Shown here: in pieces, positions 13,001-27,270 of the stretch
Layout: every line of letters starts with the position of its first letter
How positions within the stretch are numbered: the stretch's first letter is position 1
Assembly: GCA_032622095.1 (NCBI GenBank)
Contig: CP136063.1
Span: 273,041,426 to 273,105,425, forward strand
DNA from: Siphonodentalium dalli
Taxonomy: Eukaryota; Mollusca; Scaphopoda; Gadilida; Siphonodentaliidae
DNA: 64,000 nucleotides
Direction of reading: 5' to 3'
Translations under genes and position numbers: made by a program
Notes under the pieces: generated by a model
The model's input: the letters and a program-made list of their open reading frames with translations, nothing else
What the model was told of the DNA's origin: nothing
Databases searched by the model: none

Positions 13001-15164
13001 ATGAGCGTTCTTTATTTGTAACATACAAGGAATAGACTAACAATGAACGCTCTTTATTAGTAACATACCAGGAATAAGACTAACAATGAGCGTTCGCTAT
13101 TTGTAACATACCAGGAATAAGACTAACAATGAGCGTTCTTTATTTGTAACATACCATGACTAAGACTGACAATGCACGGTATTTATTGGTAACATACAAT
13201 GAGTAGACTTACAATGAACGCCCTTTATGTGTAACATACCAGGAATAAGACTAACAATGAACGATCTTTATTTGTAACATACCATGAATATACTAACAAG
13301 GAACGCTCTTTATTTCTAACATACCATGACTAATACTAACAATGAACGGTCTTATTTTTAACATACAATGAGTAAGACTAACATTGAACGCTCTGTATTT
13401 GTAACATACCAGGCATAAGACTAACAATGAACGATCTTTATTTGTAACAAACCATGAATATACTAACAATGAACGCTTGTTATGTGTATCATACCAGGAA
13501 TAAGACTAACAATGAACGCTCTTTATTTGTAACATACCATGAACAAGAATAACAATGGACGGTCTTTATTTGTAACATACCAGGAATAGACTAACAATGA
13601 ACGCTCTTCAATTGTAACATACCAGGAATAGACTAACAATGAACGCTCTTTATTTGTAACATACCATGAATAGACTAACACTGAACGCTCTTTATTTGTA
13701 ACATACCAGGGATAGACCAACAATTAACGCTCTTTATTTGTAAAATACCATGAATATACTAACAAGGAACGCTCTTTGTTTGTAACATACAAGGAGTAAG
13801 ACTAACAATGAACGCTCTTTATTTGTAACATACCAGGAATAGACTAAATAACAATGAGCGTTATTTATTTGTAACAAACCAGGAATAGACTAACAATGAA
13901 CGCTCTTTATTTTTAACATACAATGTGTAAGACTAACAATGAACGCTCTTTATTTGTAACATACCAGGAATAAGACTAACAATGAACGATCTTTATTTGT
14001 AACATACCATGAATATACTAACAAGGAACGCTCTTTATTTGTAACATACAATGACCAAGACTAACAATGAACGGTCTTTATTGGTAACAAACAATACATA
14101 GACTAACAATGAACGCTCTTTATGTGTAACATACCAGGAATAAGACTACCAATGGACGTTCTTTGTTGGTTACATACCAGGAATAGACTAACAATAAACG
14201 CTCTTTGTTTGTAACATACCAGGAATAGACTAACAATGAACGCTCTTTATTCGTAACATACCAGGAATAAGACTAACAATGAATGATCTTTATTGGTAAC
14301 ATACCAGGAATAGACTAACAATGAACGCTCATTATTGGTTATTTACCAGGAGGTGACTAACAGTGAACGCTCTTTATTTGTAACATACCATGAATAAGAC
14401 TAACAATGGACGTTCTTTGTTGGTTACATACCAGGAATAGACTAACAATGGGCATTCTATATTGGTAACATACCAGGAGTAAGACTAACAATGAACGCTC
14501 TTTATTTATAACATACCAGGAATAGACTAACAATGAGCGTTCTTCATTTGTAACATACCAGGAGTAAGACTAACAATGAACGCTCTTTATTTTTAACATA
14601 CCAGGAATAGACTATATAGCAATGAGCGTTCTTTATTTGTAACATACTAGGAATAGACTAACAATGAACGCTCTTTATTTGTAACATACCAGGAATAGAC
14701 TAACAATGAACGTTCTTTATTTGTAACATACCTGGAATAAGACTAACAATGGACGTTCTTTATTTGTAACATACCAGGAATAGACTAACAATGAGCGTTC
14801 TTTATTTGTGACATACCAGGAATAAGACTAGCAATGAACGTTCTGTATTTGTAACATACCAGGAATAGACTAGCAATGAACGCTCTTTATTTGTAACATA
14901 CCAGGAATAGACTAAAAATGGACGTTCTTTATTTGTAACATACCAGGAATAAGACTAACAATGGACGTTCTTTATTTGTAATTTACCAGGAATAAACAAA
15001 CAATGAGCGTTCTTTATTTGTAACATACCAGGAATAAGACTAGCAATGAACGTTCTTTATTTCTAACATACCATGACTAATACTAACAATGAACGGTCTT
15101 ATTTTTAACATACAATGAGTAAGACTAACATTGAACGCTCTGTATTTGTAACATACCAGGAATA

Positions 15165-18040
15165 AGAATAACAATGGACGATCTTTATTTGTAACATACC
15201 ACGAATAGACTAACAATGAACGCTCTTCAATTGTAACATACCAGGAATAGACTAACAATGAACGCTCTTTATTTGTAACATACCAGGAATAGACTAACAA
15301 TGAACGCTCTTTATTTGTAACATACCAGGGATAGACCAACAATTAACGCTCTTTATTTGTAATATACCATGAATAGACTAACAATGAACGTTCTTTATTT
15401 GTAACATACCATGAATAAACTAACAATGAACGTTCTTTATTTGTAACATACCAGGAATAAGACAAACAATGAACGCTCTTTATTTGTAACATACCAGGAA
15501 TAGTCTTACAATGAACGCTCTTTATTTGTAACATAACATGAATAGACTAGCAATGAACGCTCTTTATTAGTAACATACCAGGAATATAATAACAATGAAT
15601 GCTCTTTATTTGTAACATACCAGGAATAGACTTACAATGAACGCTCTTTATTTGGAACATACCATGAATAGACTAAAAATGAACGTTCTGTATTTGTAAC
15701 ATACCAGGAATAGAGTAACAATGAACGCTCTTTATTTGTAACATACCAGGAATAGACTAACAATGAACGCTCTTTATTTGTAACTTACCAGGAATAGACT
15801 AACAATGAACGTTCTTTATTTGTAACATACCAGGAATAGACTAACAATGAGCGTTCTTTATTTGTAGCATATTAGGAGTAAGACTAACAATGAAAGTTCT
15901 TTATTTTTAACATACAATGAGTAAGACTAACAATGAACGCTCTATATTTGTAACATACCAGGCATAAGACTAACAATGAACGATCTTTATTTGTAACATA
16001 CCATGAATATATTAACAATGAACGCTTTTTATGTGTATCATACCAGGAATAAGACTAACAATGAACGCTCTTTATTTGTAACATACCATGAATAAGAATA
16101 ACAATGGACGCTCATTATTGGTATGTGAATGATCTTTATTTGTAACATACCATGATTAAGACTAACAATGGACGTACTTTGTTGGTTACATACCAGGAAT
16201 AAGACAGGCAATGAACGCTCTTTATTTGTAACATACCATGAATAAGACTAGCAATGGCCTTTCGTTGTTGGTTAAATACCAGGAATAATACTAGCAATGA
16301 ACGCTCTTTATTTGTAACATACCAGGAGTAAGACTAACAATGAACGCTCTTTATTGGTAACATACCAGGAGTAAGACTAACAATGGACGTTCTTTGTTGG
16401 TTACATACCAGGGATAAGACTAGCAATGAACGCTCTTTATTTGTAACATACCATGAATAAGACTAACAATGGACGTTCTTTGTTGGTTACATACCAGGAA
16501 TAAGACTAGCAATGAACGCTCTTTATTTGTAACATATCAGGAGTAAGACTAACAATGAACGCTCTTTATTTGTAACTTACCAAGAGTAAGACTAACAATG
16601 GACGTTATTTGTTGTTTACATACCAGGGATAAGACTAGCAATGAACGCTCTTTATTTGTAACATGCAATGAATAAGACTAACAATTGACGTTCTTTGTTG
16701 GTTACATACCAGAAATAAGACTAGCAATGAACGCTCTTTATTTTTAACATACCATGAATAAGACTAACAATGGACGTTCTTTGTTGGTTACATACCAGGA
16801 TTAAGACTAGCAATGAACGCTCTTTATTTCTAACATACAATGAGTAAGACTAACTATGAACGCGCTTTATTTGTAACATACCAGGAATAAACCAACAATG
16901 GACGTTCTTTGTTGGTTACATACCAGGAATAGATTAACAGTGGACGCTCTTTATTTGTAACATACCATGAATAAGACTAACAATGGACGTTCTTTGTTGG
17001 TTACATACCAGGAGTAAGACTATCAATGAGCGTTCTTTATTTGTAACATACAAGTAATAGACTAACAATGAACGCTCTTTATTAGTAACATACCAGGAAT
17101 AAGACTAACAATGAGCGTTCGCTATTTGTAACATACCAGGAATAAGACTAACAATGAGCGTTCTTTATTTGTAACATACCATGACTAAGACTGACAATGC
17201 ACGGTATTTATTGGTAACATACAATGAGTAGACTTACAATGAACGCTCTTTATGTGTAACATACCAGGAATAAGACTAACAAGGAACGCTCTTTATTTCT
17301 AACATACCATGACTAATACTAACAATGAACGGTCTTATTTTTAACATACAATGAGTAAGACTAACATTGAACGCTCTGTATTTGTAACATACCAGGCATA
17401 AGACTAACAATGAACGATCTTTATTTGTAACATACCATGAATGTACTAACAATGAACGCTTGTTATGTGTATCATACCAGGAATAAGACTAACAATGAAC
17501 GCTCTTTATTTGTAACATACCATGAACAAGAATAATAATGGACGGTCTTTATTTGTAACATACCACGAATAGACTAACAATGAACGCTCTTCAATTGTAA
17601 CATACCAGGAATAGACTAACAATGAACGCTCTTTATTTGTAACATACCAGGAATAGACTAACAATGAACGCTCTTTATTTGTAACATACCAGGGATAGAC
17701 CAACAATTAACGCTCTTTATTTGTAAAATACCATGAATATACTAACAAGGAACGCTCTTTGTTTGTAACATACAAGGAGTAAGACTAACAATGAACGCTC
17801 TTTATTTGTAACATACCAGGCATAGACTAAATAACAATGAGCGTTATTTATTTGTAACAAACCAGGAATAGACTAACAATGAACGCTCTTTATTTTTAAC
17901 ATACAATGTGTTAGACTAACAATGAACGCTCTTTATTTGTAACATACCAGGAATAAGACTAACAATGAACGCTCTTTATTTGTAACATACCATGAATATA
18001 CTAACAATGAACGCTCTTTATTTGTAACATACCATGAACA
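15165..18040 (+). repeat. 2,876-bp block, copy 1
   Basis: First of three tandem copies, overlapping the end of the 6,555-bp copy 2 by about 185 bp of shared sequence. A diagnostic monomer GCAATGGCCTTTCGTTG lies near 16250 and recurs near 19130 and 22010; I did not see it elsewhere. Private variants here include ACAAGTAATAG near 17051 and ATGAATGTAC near 17440. It contains one dimer domain (16122..17020). Confidence 0.9.
16122..17020 (+). repeat. Alternating dimer domain 6
   Basis: Domain of the 2,876-bp family, recognised by GCAATGGCCTTTCGTTG near 16250 and AATAATACTAGC near 16285. Confidence 0.85.
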
Positions 18041-20916
18041 AGAATAACAATGGACGATCTTTATTTGTAACATACCACGAATAGACTAACAATGAACGCT
18101 CTTCAATTGTAACATACCAGGAATAGACTAACAATGAACGCTCTTTATTTGTAACATACCAGGAATAGACTAACAATGAACGCTCTTTATTTGTAACATA
18201 CCAGGGATAGACCAACAATTAACGCTCTTTATTTGTAATATACCATGAATAGACTAACAATGAACGTTCTTTATTTGTAACATACCATGAATAAACTAAC
18301 AATGAACGTTCTTTATTTGTAACATACCAGGAATAAGACAAACAATGAACGCTCTTTATTTGTAACATACCAGGAATAGTCTTACAATGAACGCTCTTTA
18401 TTTGTAACATAACATGAATAGACTAGCAATGAACGCTCTTTATTAGTAACATACCAGGAATATAATAACAATGAATGCTCTTTATTTGTAACATACCAGG
18501 AATAGACTTACAATGAACGCTCTTTATTTGGAACATACCATGAATAGACTAAAAATGAACGTTCTGTATTTGTAACATACCAGGAATAGAGTAACAATGA
18601 ACGCTCTTTATTTGTAACATACCAGGAATAGACTAACAATGAACGCTCTTTATTTGTAACTTACCAGGAATAGACTAACAATGAACGTTCTTTATTTGTA
18701 ACATACCAGGAATAGACTAACAATGAGCGTTCTTTATTTGTAGCATATTAGGAGTAAGACTAACAATGAAAGTTCTTTATTTTTAACATACAATGAGTAA
18801 GACTATCAATGAACGCTCTATATTTGTAACATACCAGGCATAAGACTAACAATGAACGATCTTTATTTGTAACATACCATGAATATATTAACAATGAACG
18901 CTTTTTATGTGTATCATACCAGGAATAAGACTAACAATGAACGCTCTTTATTTGTAACATACCATGAATAAGAATAACAATGGACGCTCATTATTGGTAT
19001 GTGAATGATCTTTATTTGTAACATACCATGATTAAGACTAACAATGGACGTACTTTGTTGGTTACATACCAGGAATAAGACAGGCAATGAACGCTCTTTA
19101 TTTGTAACATACCATGAATAAGACTAGCAATGGCCTTTCGTTGTTGGTTAAATACCAGGAATAATACTAGCAATGAACGCTCTTTATTTGTAACATACCA
19201 GGAGTAAGACTAACAATGAACGCTCTTTATTGGTAACATACCAGGAGTAAGACTAACAATGGACGTTCTTTGTTGGTTACATACCAGGGATAAGACTAGC
19301 AATGAACGCTCTTTATTTGTAACATACCATGAATAAGACTAACAATGGACGTTCTTTGTTGGTTACATACCAGGAATAAGACTAGCAATGAACGCTCTTT
19401 ATTTGTAACATATCAGGAGTAAGACTAACAATGAACGCTCTTTATTTGTAACTTACCAAGAGTAAGACTAACAATGGACGTTATTTGTTGTTTACATACC
19501 AGGGATAAGACTAGCAATGAACGCTCTTTATTTGTAACATGCAATGAATAAGACTAACAATTGACGTTCTTTGTTGGTTACATACCAGAAATAAGACTAG
19601 CAATGAACGCTCTTTATTTTTAACATACCATGAATAAGACTAACAATGGACGTTCTTTGTTGGTTACATACCAGGATTAAGACTAGCAATGAACGCTCTT
19701 TATTTCTAACATACAATGAGTAAGACTAACTATGAACGCGCTTTATTTGTAACATACCAGGAATAAACCAACAATGGACGTTCTTTGTTGGTTACATACC
19801 AGGAATAGATTAACAGTGGACGCTCTTTATTTGTAACATACCATGAATAAGACTAACAATGGACGTTCTTTGTTGGTTACATACCAGGAGTAAGACTATC
19901 AATGAGCGTTCTTTATTTGTAACATACAAGGAATAGACTAACAATGAACGCTCTTTATTAGTAACATACCAGGAATAAGACTAACAATGAGCGTTCGCTA
20001 TTTGTAACATACCAGGAATAAGACTAACAATGAGCGTTCTTTATTTGTAACATACCATGACTAAGACTGACAATGCACGGTATTTATTGGTAACATACAA
20101 TGAGTAGACTTACAATGAACGCTCTTTATGTGTAACATACCAGGAATAAGACTAACAAGGAACGCTCTTTATTTCTAACATACCATGACTAATACTAACA
20201 ATGAACGGTCTTATTTTTAACATACAATGAGTAAGACTAACATTGAACGCTCTGTATTTGTAACATACCAGGCATAAGACTAACAATGAACGATCTTTAT
20301 TTGTAACATACCATGAATATACTAACAATGAACGCTTGTTATGTGTATCATACCAGGAATAAGACTAACAATGAACGCTCTTTATTTGTAACATACCATG
20401 AACAAGAATAATAATGGACGGTCTTTATTTGTAACATACCACGAATAGACTAACAATGAACGCTCTTCAATTGTAACATACCAGGGATAGACTAACAATG
20501 AACGCTCTTTATTTGTAACATACCAGGAATAGACTAACAATGAACGCTCTTTATTTGTAACATACCAGGGATAGACCAACACTTAACGCTCTTTATTTGT
20601 AAAATACCATGAATATACTAACAAGGAACGCTCTTTGTTTGTAACATACAAGGAGTAAGACTAACAATGAACGCTCTTTATTTGTAACATACCAGGCATA
20701 GACTAAATAACAATGAGCGTTATTTATTTGTAACAAACCAGGAATAGACTAACAATGAACGCTCTTTATTTTTAACATACAATGTGTTAGACTAACAATG
20801 AACGCTCTTTATTTGTAACATACAAGGAATAAGACTAACAATGAACGCTCTTTATTTGTAACATACCATGAATATACTAACAATGAACGCTCTTTATTTG
20901 TAACATACCATGAACA
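18041..20916 (+). repeat. 2,876-bp block, copy 2
   Basis: Landmarks are displaced by 2,876 bp from copy 1: the AGAATAACAATGG monomer at 15165 and 18041, and the half-monomer at 16122 and 18998. Private variants include GACTATCAATG near 18805, ACCAGGGATAG near 20482 and CAACACTTAACGC near 20578. Only a handful of base differences from copy 1 were noticed over nearly 2.9 kb. Confidence 0.9.
18998..19900 (+). repeat. Alternating dimer domain 7
   Basis: 2,876 bp after domain 6, with the same GGCCTTTCG variant near 19132 and AATAATACTAGC near 19160. Confidence 0.85.
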
Positions 20917-22703
20917 AGAATAACAATGGACGATCTTTATTTGTAACATACCACGAATAGACTAACAATGAACGCTCTTCAATTGTAACATACCAGGAAT
21001 AGACTAACAATGAACGCTCTTTATTTGTAACATACCAGGAATAGACTAACAATGAACGCTCTTTATTTGTAACATACCAGGGATAGACCAACAATTAACG
21101 CTCTTTATTTGTAATATACCATGAATAGACTAACAATGAACGTTCTTTATTTGTAACATACCATGAATAAACTAACAATGAACGTTCTTTATTTGTAACA
21201 TACCAGGAATAAGACAAACAATGAACGCTCTTTATTTGTAACATACCAGGAATAGTCTTACAATGAACGCTCTTTATTTGTAACATAACATGAATAGACT
21301 AGCAATGAACGCTCTTTATTAGTAACATACCAGGAATATAATAACAATGAATGCTCTTTATTTGTAACATACCAGGAATAGACTTACAATGAACGCTCTT
21401 TATTTGGAACATACCATGAATAGACTAAAAATGAACGTTCTGTATTTGTAACATACCAGGAATAGAGTAACAATGAACGCTCTTTATTTGTAACATACCA
21501 GGAATAGACTAACAATGAACGCTCTTTATTTGTAACTTACCAGGAATAGACTAACAATGAACGTTCTTTATTTGTAACATACCAGGAATAGACTAACAAT
21601 GAGCGTTCTTAATTTGTAGCATATTAGGAGTAAGACTAACGATGAAAGTTCTTTATTTTTAACATACAATGAGTAAGACTAACAATGAACGCTCTATATT
21701 TGTAACATACCAGGCATAAGACTAACAATGAACGATCTTTATTTGTAACATACCATGAATATATTAACAATGAACGCTTTTTATGTGTATCATACCAGGA
21801 ATAAGACTAACAATGAACGCTCTTTATTTGAAACATACCATGAATAAGAATAACAATGGACGCTCATTATTGGTATGTGAATGATCTTTATTTGTAACAT
21901 ACTATGATTAAGACTAACAATGGACGTACTTTGTTGGTTACATACCAGGAATAAGACAGGCAATGAACGCTCTTTATTTGTAACATACCATGAATAAGAC
22001 TAGCAATGGCCTTTCGTTGTTGGTTAAATACCAGGAATAAGACTAGCAATGAACGCTCTTTATTTGTAACATACCAGGAGTAAGACTAACAATGAACGCT
22101 CTTTATTGGTAACATACCAGGAGTAAGACTAACAATGGACGTTCTTTGTTGGTTACATACCAGGGATAAGACTAGCAATGAACGCTCTTTATTTGTAACA
22201 TACCATGAATAAGACTAACAATGGACGTTCTTTGTTGGTTACATACCAGGAATAAGACTAGCAATGAACGCTCTTTATTTGTAACATATCAGGAGTAAGA
22301 CTAACAATGAACGCTCTTTATTTGTAACTTACCAAGAGTAAGACTAACAATGGACGTTATTTGTTGTTTACATACCAGGGATAAGACTAGCAATGAACGC
22401 TCTTTATTTGTAACATGCAATGAATAAGACTAACAATTGACGTTCTTTGTTGGTTACATACCAGAAATAAGACTAGCAATGAACGCTCTTTATTTTTAAC
22501 ATACCATGAATAAGACTAACAATGGACGTTCTTTGTTGGTTACATACCAGGATTAAGACTAGCAATGAACGCTCTTTATTTCTAACATACAATGAGTAAG
22601 ACTAACTATGAACGCGCTTTATTTGTAACATACCAGGAATAAACCAACAATGGACGTTCTTTGTTGGTTACATACCAGGAATAGATTAACAGTGGACGCT
22701 CTT
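20917..22703 (+). repeat. 2,876-bp block, copy 3 (truncated at about 1.79 kb)
   Basis: This follows copies 1 and 2 from the AGAATAACAATGG monomer at 20917 until 22703. There the previous copies read GCTCTTTATTTG and this one reads GCTCTTCATTTG, then switches to TAACATAACATG, which belongs to the A half of the 10.56-kb family (compare 35237 onward). The last 1.1 kb of the 2,876-bp unit is therefore missing. Private variants include GTTCTTAATTTG near 21606 and TTTGAAACATACC near 21828. Confidence 0.88.
21874..22703 (+). repeat. Alternating dimer domain 8 (cut by the family switch)
   Basis: Third copy in the 2,876-bp family. It has GGCCTTTCG near 22008 but AATAAGACTAGC where domains 6 and 7 have AATAATACTAGC. 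It ends at the chimeric monomer at 22703. Confidence 0.85.
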
Positions 22704-23356
22704 CATTTGTAACATAACATGAATAGACTAGCAATGAACGCTCTTTATTAGTAACATACCAGGAATATAATAACAATGAATGCTCTTTATTTGTAACATA
22801 CCAGGAATAGACTAACAATGAACGCTCTTTATTTGGAACATACCATGAATAGACTAAAAATGAACGTTCTTTATTTGTAACATACCAGGAATAGAGTAAC
22901 AATGAACGCTCTTTATTTGTAACATACCAGGAATAGACTAACAATGAACGCTCTTTATTTGTAACTTACCAGGGATAGACTAACAATGAACGTTCTTTAT
23001 TTGTAACATACCAGGAATAGACTAACAATGAGCGTTCTTTATTTGTAGCATATTAGGAGTAAGACTAACAATGAAAGTTCTTTATTTTTAACATACAATG
23101 AGTAAGACTAACAATGAACGCTCTATATTTGTAACATACCAGGCATAAGACTAACAATGAACGATCTTTATTTGTAACATACCATGAATATATTAACAAT
23201 GAACGCTTTTTATGTGTATCATACCAGGAATAAGACTAACAATGAACGCTCTTTATTTGTAACATACCATGAATAAGAATAACAATGGACGGTCTGTATT
23301 TGTAACATACCACGAATAGACTAACAATGAACGCTCTTTAATTGTAACATACCAGG

Positions 23357-23409
23357 ATTAATAACGCTGCACCAGCTCAAAAGAAACCATCCAACAATAA
23401 AGACCAATG
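23357..23409 (+). repeat. Non-satellite insert, A type, short allele (HOR1)
   Basis: A normal monomer is interrupted after CCAGG by ATTAATAACGCTGCACCAGC, then TCAAAAGAAACCATCCAA, then CAATAAAGACCAATG, where the satellite resumes. The monomer is about 38 bp too long. The right part (AATAAAGACC) resembles a scrambled GAATAAGACC, so the truly foreign core is about 40 bp. GCTG-CAC-CAGC could form a 4-bp stem. I do not recognise its source. This is the 53-bp allele (TCAAAAG). Confidence 0.9.
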
Positions 23410-24990
23410 AACGCTCTTTATTTGTAACATACCAGGAATAGACTAACAATGAACGCTCTTTATTTGTAACATACCAGGGATAGACTAACAATTTACGCTC
23501 TTTATTTGTAATATACCATGAATAGACTAACAATGAACGTTCTTTATTTGTAACAAACCAGGAATAGACTAACTATGAGCGTTCTTTATTTGTAACATAC
23601 CAGGAGTAAGACTAACAATGAGCGTTCTTTATATGTAACATACCAGTAATATACTATCGATCAACGCTCTTTATATGTAACATACCAGGAGTAAGGCTAA
23701 CAATGAGCGTTCTTTATTTTTAACATACCATGAATAAGATTAACAATGAGCGATCTTTATTTGTAACATACCATGCATTTTCTAACAAGGAACGCTCTTT
23801 ATTGGTAATATACAATGAGTAGAGTAACAATGAACGCTCTTTATGTGTAATAAACCAGGAATAAGACTAACAATGCACGATCATTATTTGTAACATACCA
23901 TGAATATACTAACAAGGAACGCTCTTTATTTGTAACATACCAGGAATAGACTAACAATGAGCGTTCTTTATTGGTAACATACCAGGAGTAAGACTAACAA
24001 TGAACGCTCTTTATTTAAAACATATCAGGAATAGACTAACAATGAGCGTTCTTTATTTGTAACATACAAGGAGTAAGACTAACAATGAACGCTCTTTATT
24101 TGTAACAAACCAGGAATAGACTATATAACAATGAGCGTTATTTATTTGTAACAAACCAGGAATAGACTAACAATGAACGCTCTTTATTTTTAACATACAA
24201 TGTGTAAGACTAACAATGAACGCTCTTTATTTGTAACATACCAGGAATAAGACTAACAATGAACGATCTTTATTTGTAACATGCCATGAATATACTAACA
24301 AGGAACGCTCTTTATTTGTAACATACAATGATCAAGACTAACAATGAACGGTCTTTATTGGTAACAAACTATACATAGACTAACAATGAACGCTCTTTAT
24401 GTGTAACGTACCAGGAATATACTAGCAATGAACGCTCTTTGTTTGTAACATACCATGAATAGACTAGCAATGAACGCTTTTTATTTGTTACATACAAGTA
24501 ATAGACTAAAAATGAGCGTTCGTTATTTGTAACATACAATGAATAGACTAACAATGAACGCTCTTTATTTGTAACATACCAGGAATAGACTAGCAATGAA
24601 CGCTCTTTATGTGTAACATACCAGGAATATACTAACAATGATCGTTCTTTATTTGTAACATACCATGAATAGACTAACAATGAGCGTTCTTTATTTGTAA
24701 CATACCAGGAATAGACTAACAATGAACGCTCTTTATTTGTAACATACCAGGAATAGACTAACAATGAGCATTCTGTGTTGGTTACATACCACGAATAAGA
24801 CGAGCAATGAACGCACTTTATTTGTAACATACCAGGAATAGATTAGCAATGAACGCTCTTTATTTGTAACATACCAGGAATAGACAAACAATGAACGCTC
24901 TGTATTTGTAACATACCAGGAATAGATAAACAATTAACGCTCTTTATTTGTAACATACCAGGAATAAGACTAACAATGAACGCTCATTAT

Positions 24991-25970
24991 TGGTATGTGA
25001 ATGATCTTTATTTGTAACATACCAGGAATAAGACTAACAATGAACGCTCATTATTGGTATGTGAATGATCTTTATTTGTAACATACCATGAATAAGACTA
25101 ACAATGGACGTACTTTGTTGGTTACATACCAGGAATAAGACAGGCAATGAACGCTCTTTATTTGTAACATACCATGAATAAGACTAGCAATGGACGTTCT
25201 TTGTTGGTTAAATACCAGGAATAAGACTAGCAATGAACGCTCTTTATTTGTAACATACCAGGAGTAAGACTAACAATGAACGCTCTTTATTGGTAACATA
25301 CCAGGAGTAAGACTAACAATGGACGTTCTTTGTTGGTTACATACCAGGGATAAGACTAGCAATGAACGCTCTTTATTTGTAACATACCATGAATAAGACT
25401 AACAATGGACGTTCTTTGTTGGTTACATACCAGGAATAAGACTAGCAATGAACGCTCTTTATTTGTAACATATCAGGAGTAAGACTAACAATGAACGCTC
25501 TTTATTTGTAACTTACCAAGAGTAAGACTAACAATGGACGTTATTTGTTGTTTACATACCAGGGATAAGACTAGCAATGAACGCTCTTTATTTGTAACAT
25601 GCAATGAATAAGACTAACAATTGACGTTCTTTGTTGGTTACATACCAGAAATAAGACTAGCAATGAACGCTCTTTATTTTTAACATACCATGAATAAGAC
25701 TAACAATGGACGTTCTTTGTTGGTTACATACCAGGATTAAGACTAGCAATGAACGCTCTTTATTTGTAACATACAATGAGTAAGACTAACTATGAACGCG
25801 CTTTATTTGTAACATACCAGGAATAAACCAACAATGGATGTTCTTTGTTGGTTACATACCAGGAATAGATTAACAGTGAACGCTCTTTATTTGTAACATA
25901 CCATGAATAAGACTAACAATGGACGTTCTTTGTTGGTTACATACCAGGAGTAAGACTATCAATGAGCGTT
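24991..25970 (+). repeat. Alternating dimer domain 9 (A-half type, HOR1)
   Basis: A-half domains open with two half-monomers in a row (about 24991 and 25058) and contain GGATGTTC (near 25837) and AACAGTGAACGC (near 25873). Confidence 0.85.
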
Positions 25971-26955
25971 CTTTATTTGTAACATACAAGGAATAGACTA
26001 ACAATGAACGCTCTTTATTAGTAACATACCAGGAATAAGACTAACAATGAGCGTTCGCTATTTGTAACATACCAGGAATAAGACTAACAATGAGCGTTCT
26101 TTATTTGTAACATACCATGACTAAGACTGACAATGAACGGTATTTATTGGTAACATACAATGAGTAGACTTACAATGAACGCTCTTTATGTGTAACATAC
26201 CAGGAATAAGACTAACAATGAACGATCTTTATTTGTAACATACCATGAATATACTAACGTGGAACGCTCTTTATTTCTAACATACCATGACTAATACTAA
26301 CAATGAACGGTCTTATTTTTAACATACAATGAGTAAGACTAACATTGAACGCTCTGTATTTGTAACATACCACGAATAGACTAACAATGCACGCTCTTCA
26401 ATTGTAACATACCAGGAATAGACTAACAATGAACGCTCTTTATTTGTAACATACCAGGAATAGACTAACAATGAACGCTCTTTATTTGTAACATACCAGG
26501 GATAGACCAACAATTAACGCTCTTTATTTGTAATATACCATGAATAGACTAACAATGAACGTTCTTTATTTGTAACATACCATGAATAAACTAACAATGA
26601 ACGTTCTTTATTTGTAACATACCAGGAATAAGACAAACAATGAACGCTCTTTATTTGAAACATACCAGGAATAGTCTTACAATGAACGCTCTTTATTTGT
26701 AACATAACATGAATAGACTAGCAATGAACGCTCTTTATTAGTAACATACCAGGAATATAATAACAATGAATGCTCTTTATTTGTAACATACCAGGAATAG
26801 ACTAACAATGAACGCTCTTTATTTGGAACATACCATGAATAGACTAAAAATGAACGTTCTTTATTTGTAACATACCAGGAATAGAGTAACAATGAACGCT
26901 CTTTATTTGTAACATACCAGGAATAGACTAACAATGAACGCTCTTTATTTGTAAC

Positions 26956-27270
26956 TTACCAGGAATAGACTAACAATGAACGTTCTTTATTTGTAACATA
27001 CCATGAATAGACTAACAACGAACGCTCTTTATTTGTAACATACCAGGAATAGACTAGCAATGAACGCTCTTTATTTGTAACATACCAGGAATATACTAAC
27101 AATGATCGTTCTTCATTTGTAACATACCATGAATATACTAGCAATGAGCGTTCTTTATTTGTAACATACCAGGAATAGACTAACAATGAACGCTCTTTAT
27201 TTGTAACATACCAGGAATAGACTAACAATGAGCGTTCTTTATTTGTAACATACCAGGAATAGACTAACAA
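26956..27270 (-). other. Open frame of 104 codons in the A half, probably not a gene
   Basis: Seven and a half 14-residue units with one TNEERS variant, present unchanged at 30646..30960, 39493..39807, 50056..50370 and 57552..57866. Its conservation between copies simply follows the near identity of the blocks, so it is not evidence of selection on protein sequence. Confidence 0.3.

Larger units (their letters stand above)
8795..15349 (+). repeat. 6,555-bp block, copy 2
   Basis: Second tandem copy. The one difference I noticed from copy 1 is T at 5557 against G at 12112. I read both copies by eye, so a few more differences may exist. The match ends just after 15360, where the sequence becomes TAATATACC instead of TAATTTACC and the 2,876-bp family takes over. 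Near identity over 6.5 kb means a recent duplication or an assembly duplicate; read depth would decide. Confidence 0.92.

Noticed and set aside
23357-23409. Transposon fragment or tRNA-derived element
   Set aside because: The insert core is about 40 bp and has only a 4-bp stem (GCTG/CAGC), no target-site duplication, no terminal repeats and no tRNA-like box that I can recognise. It is kept as an insert of unknown origin.
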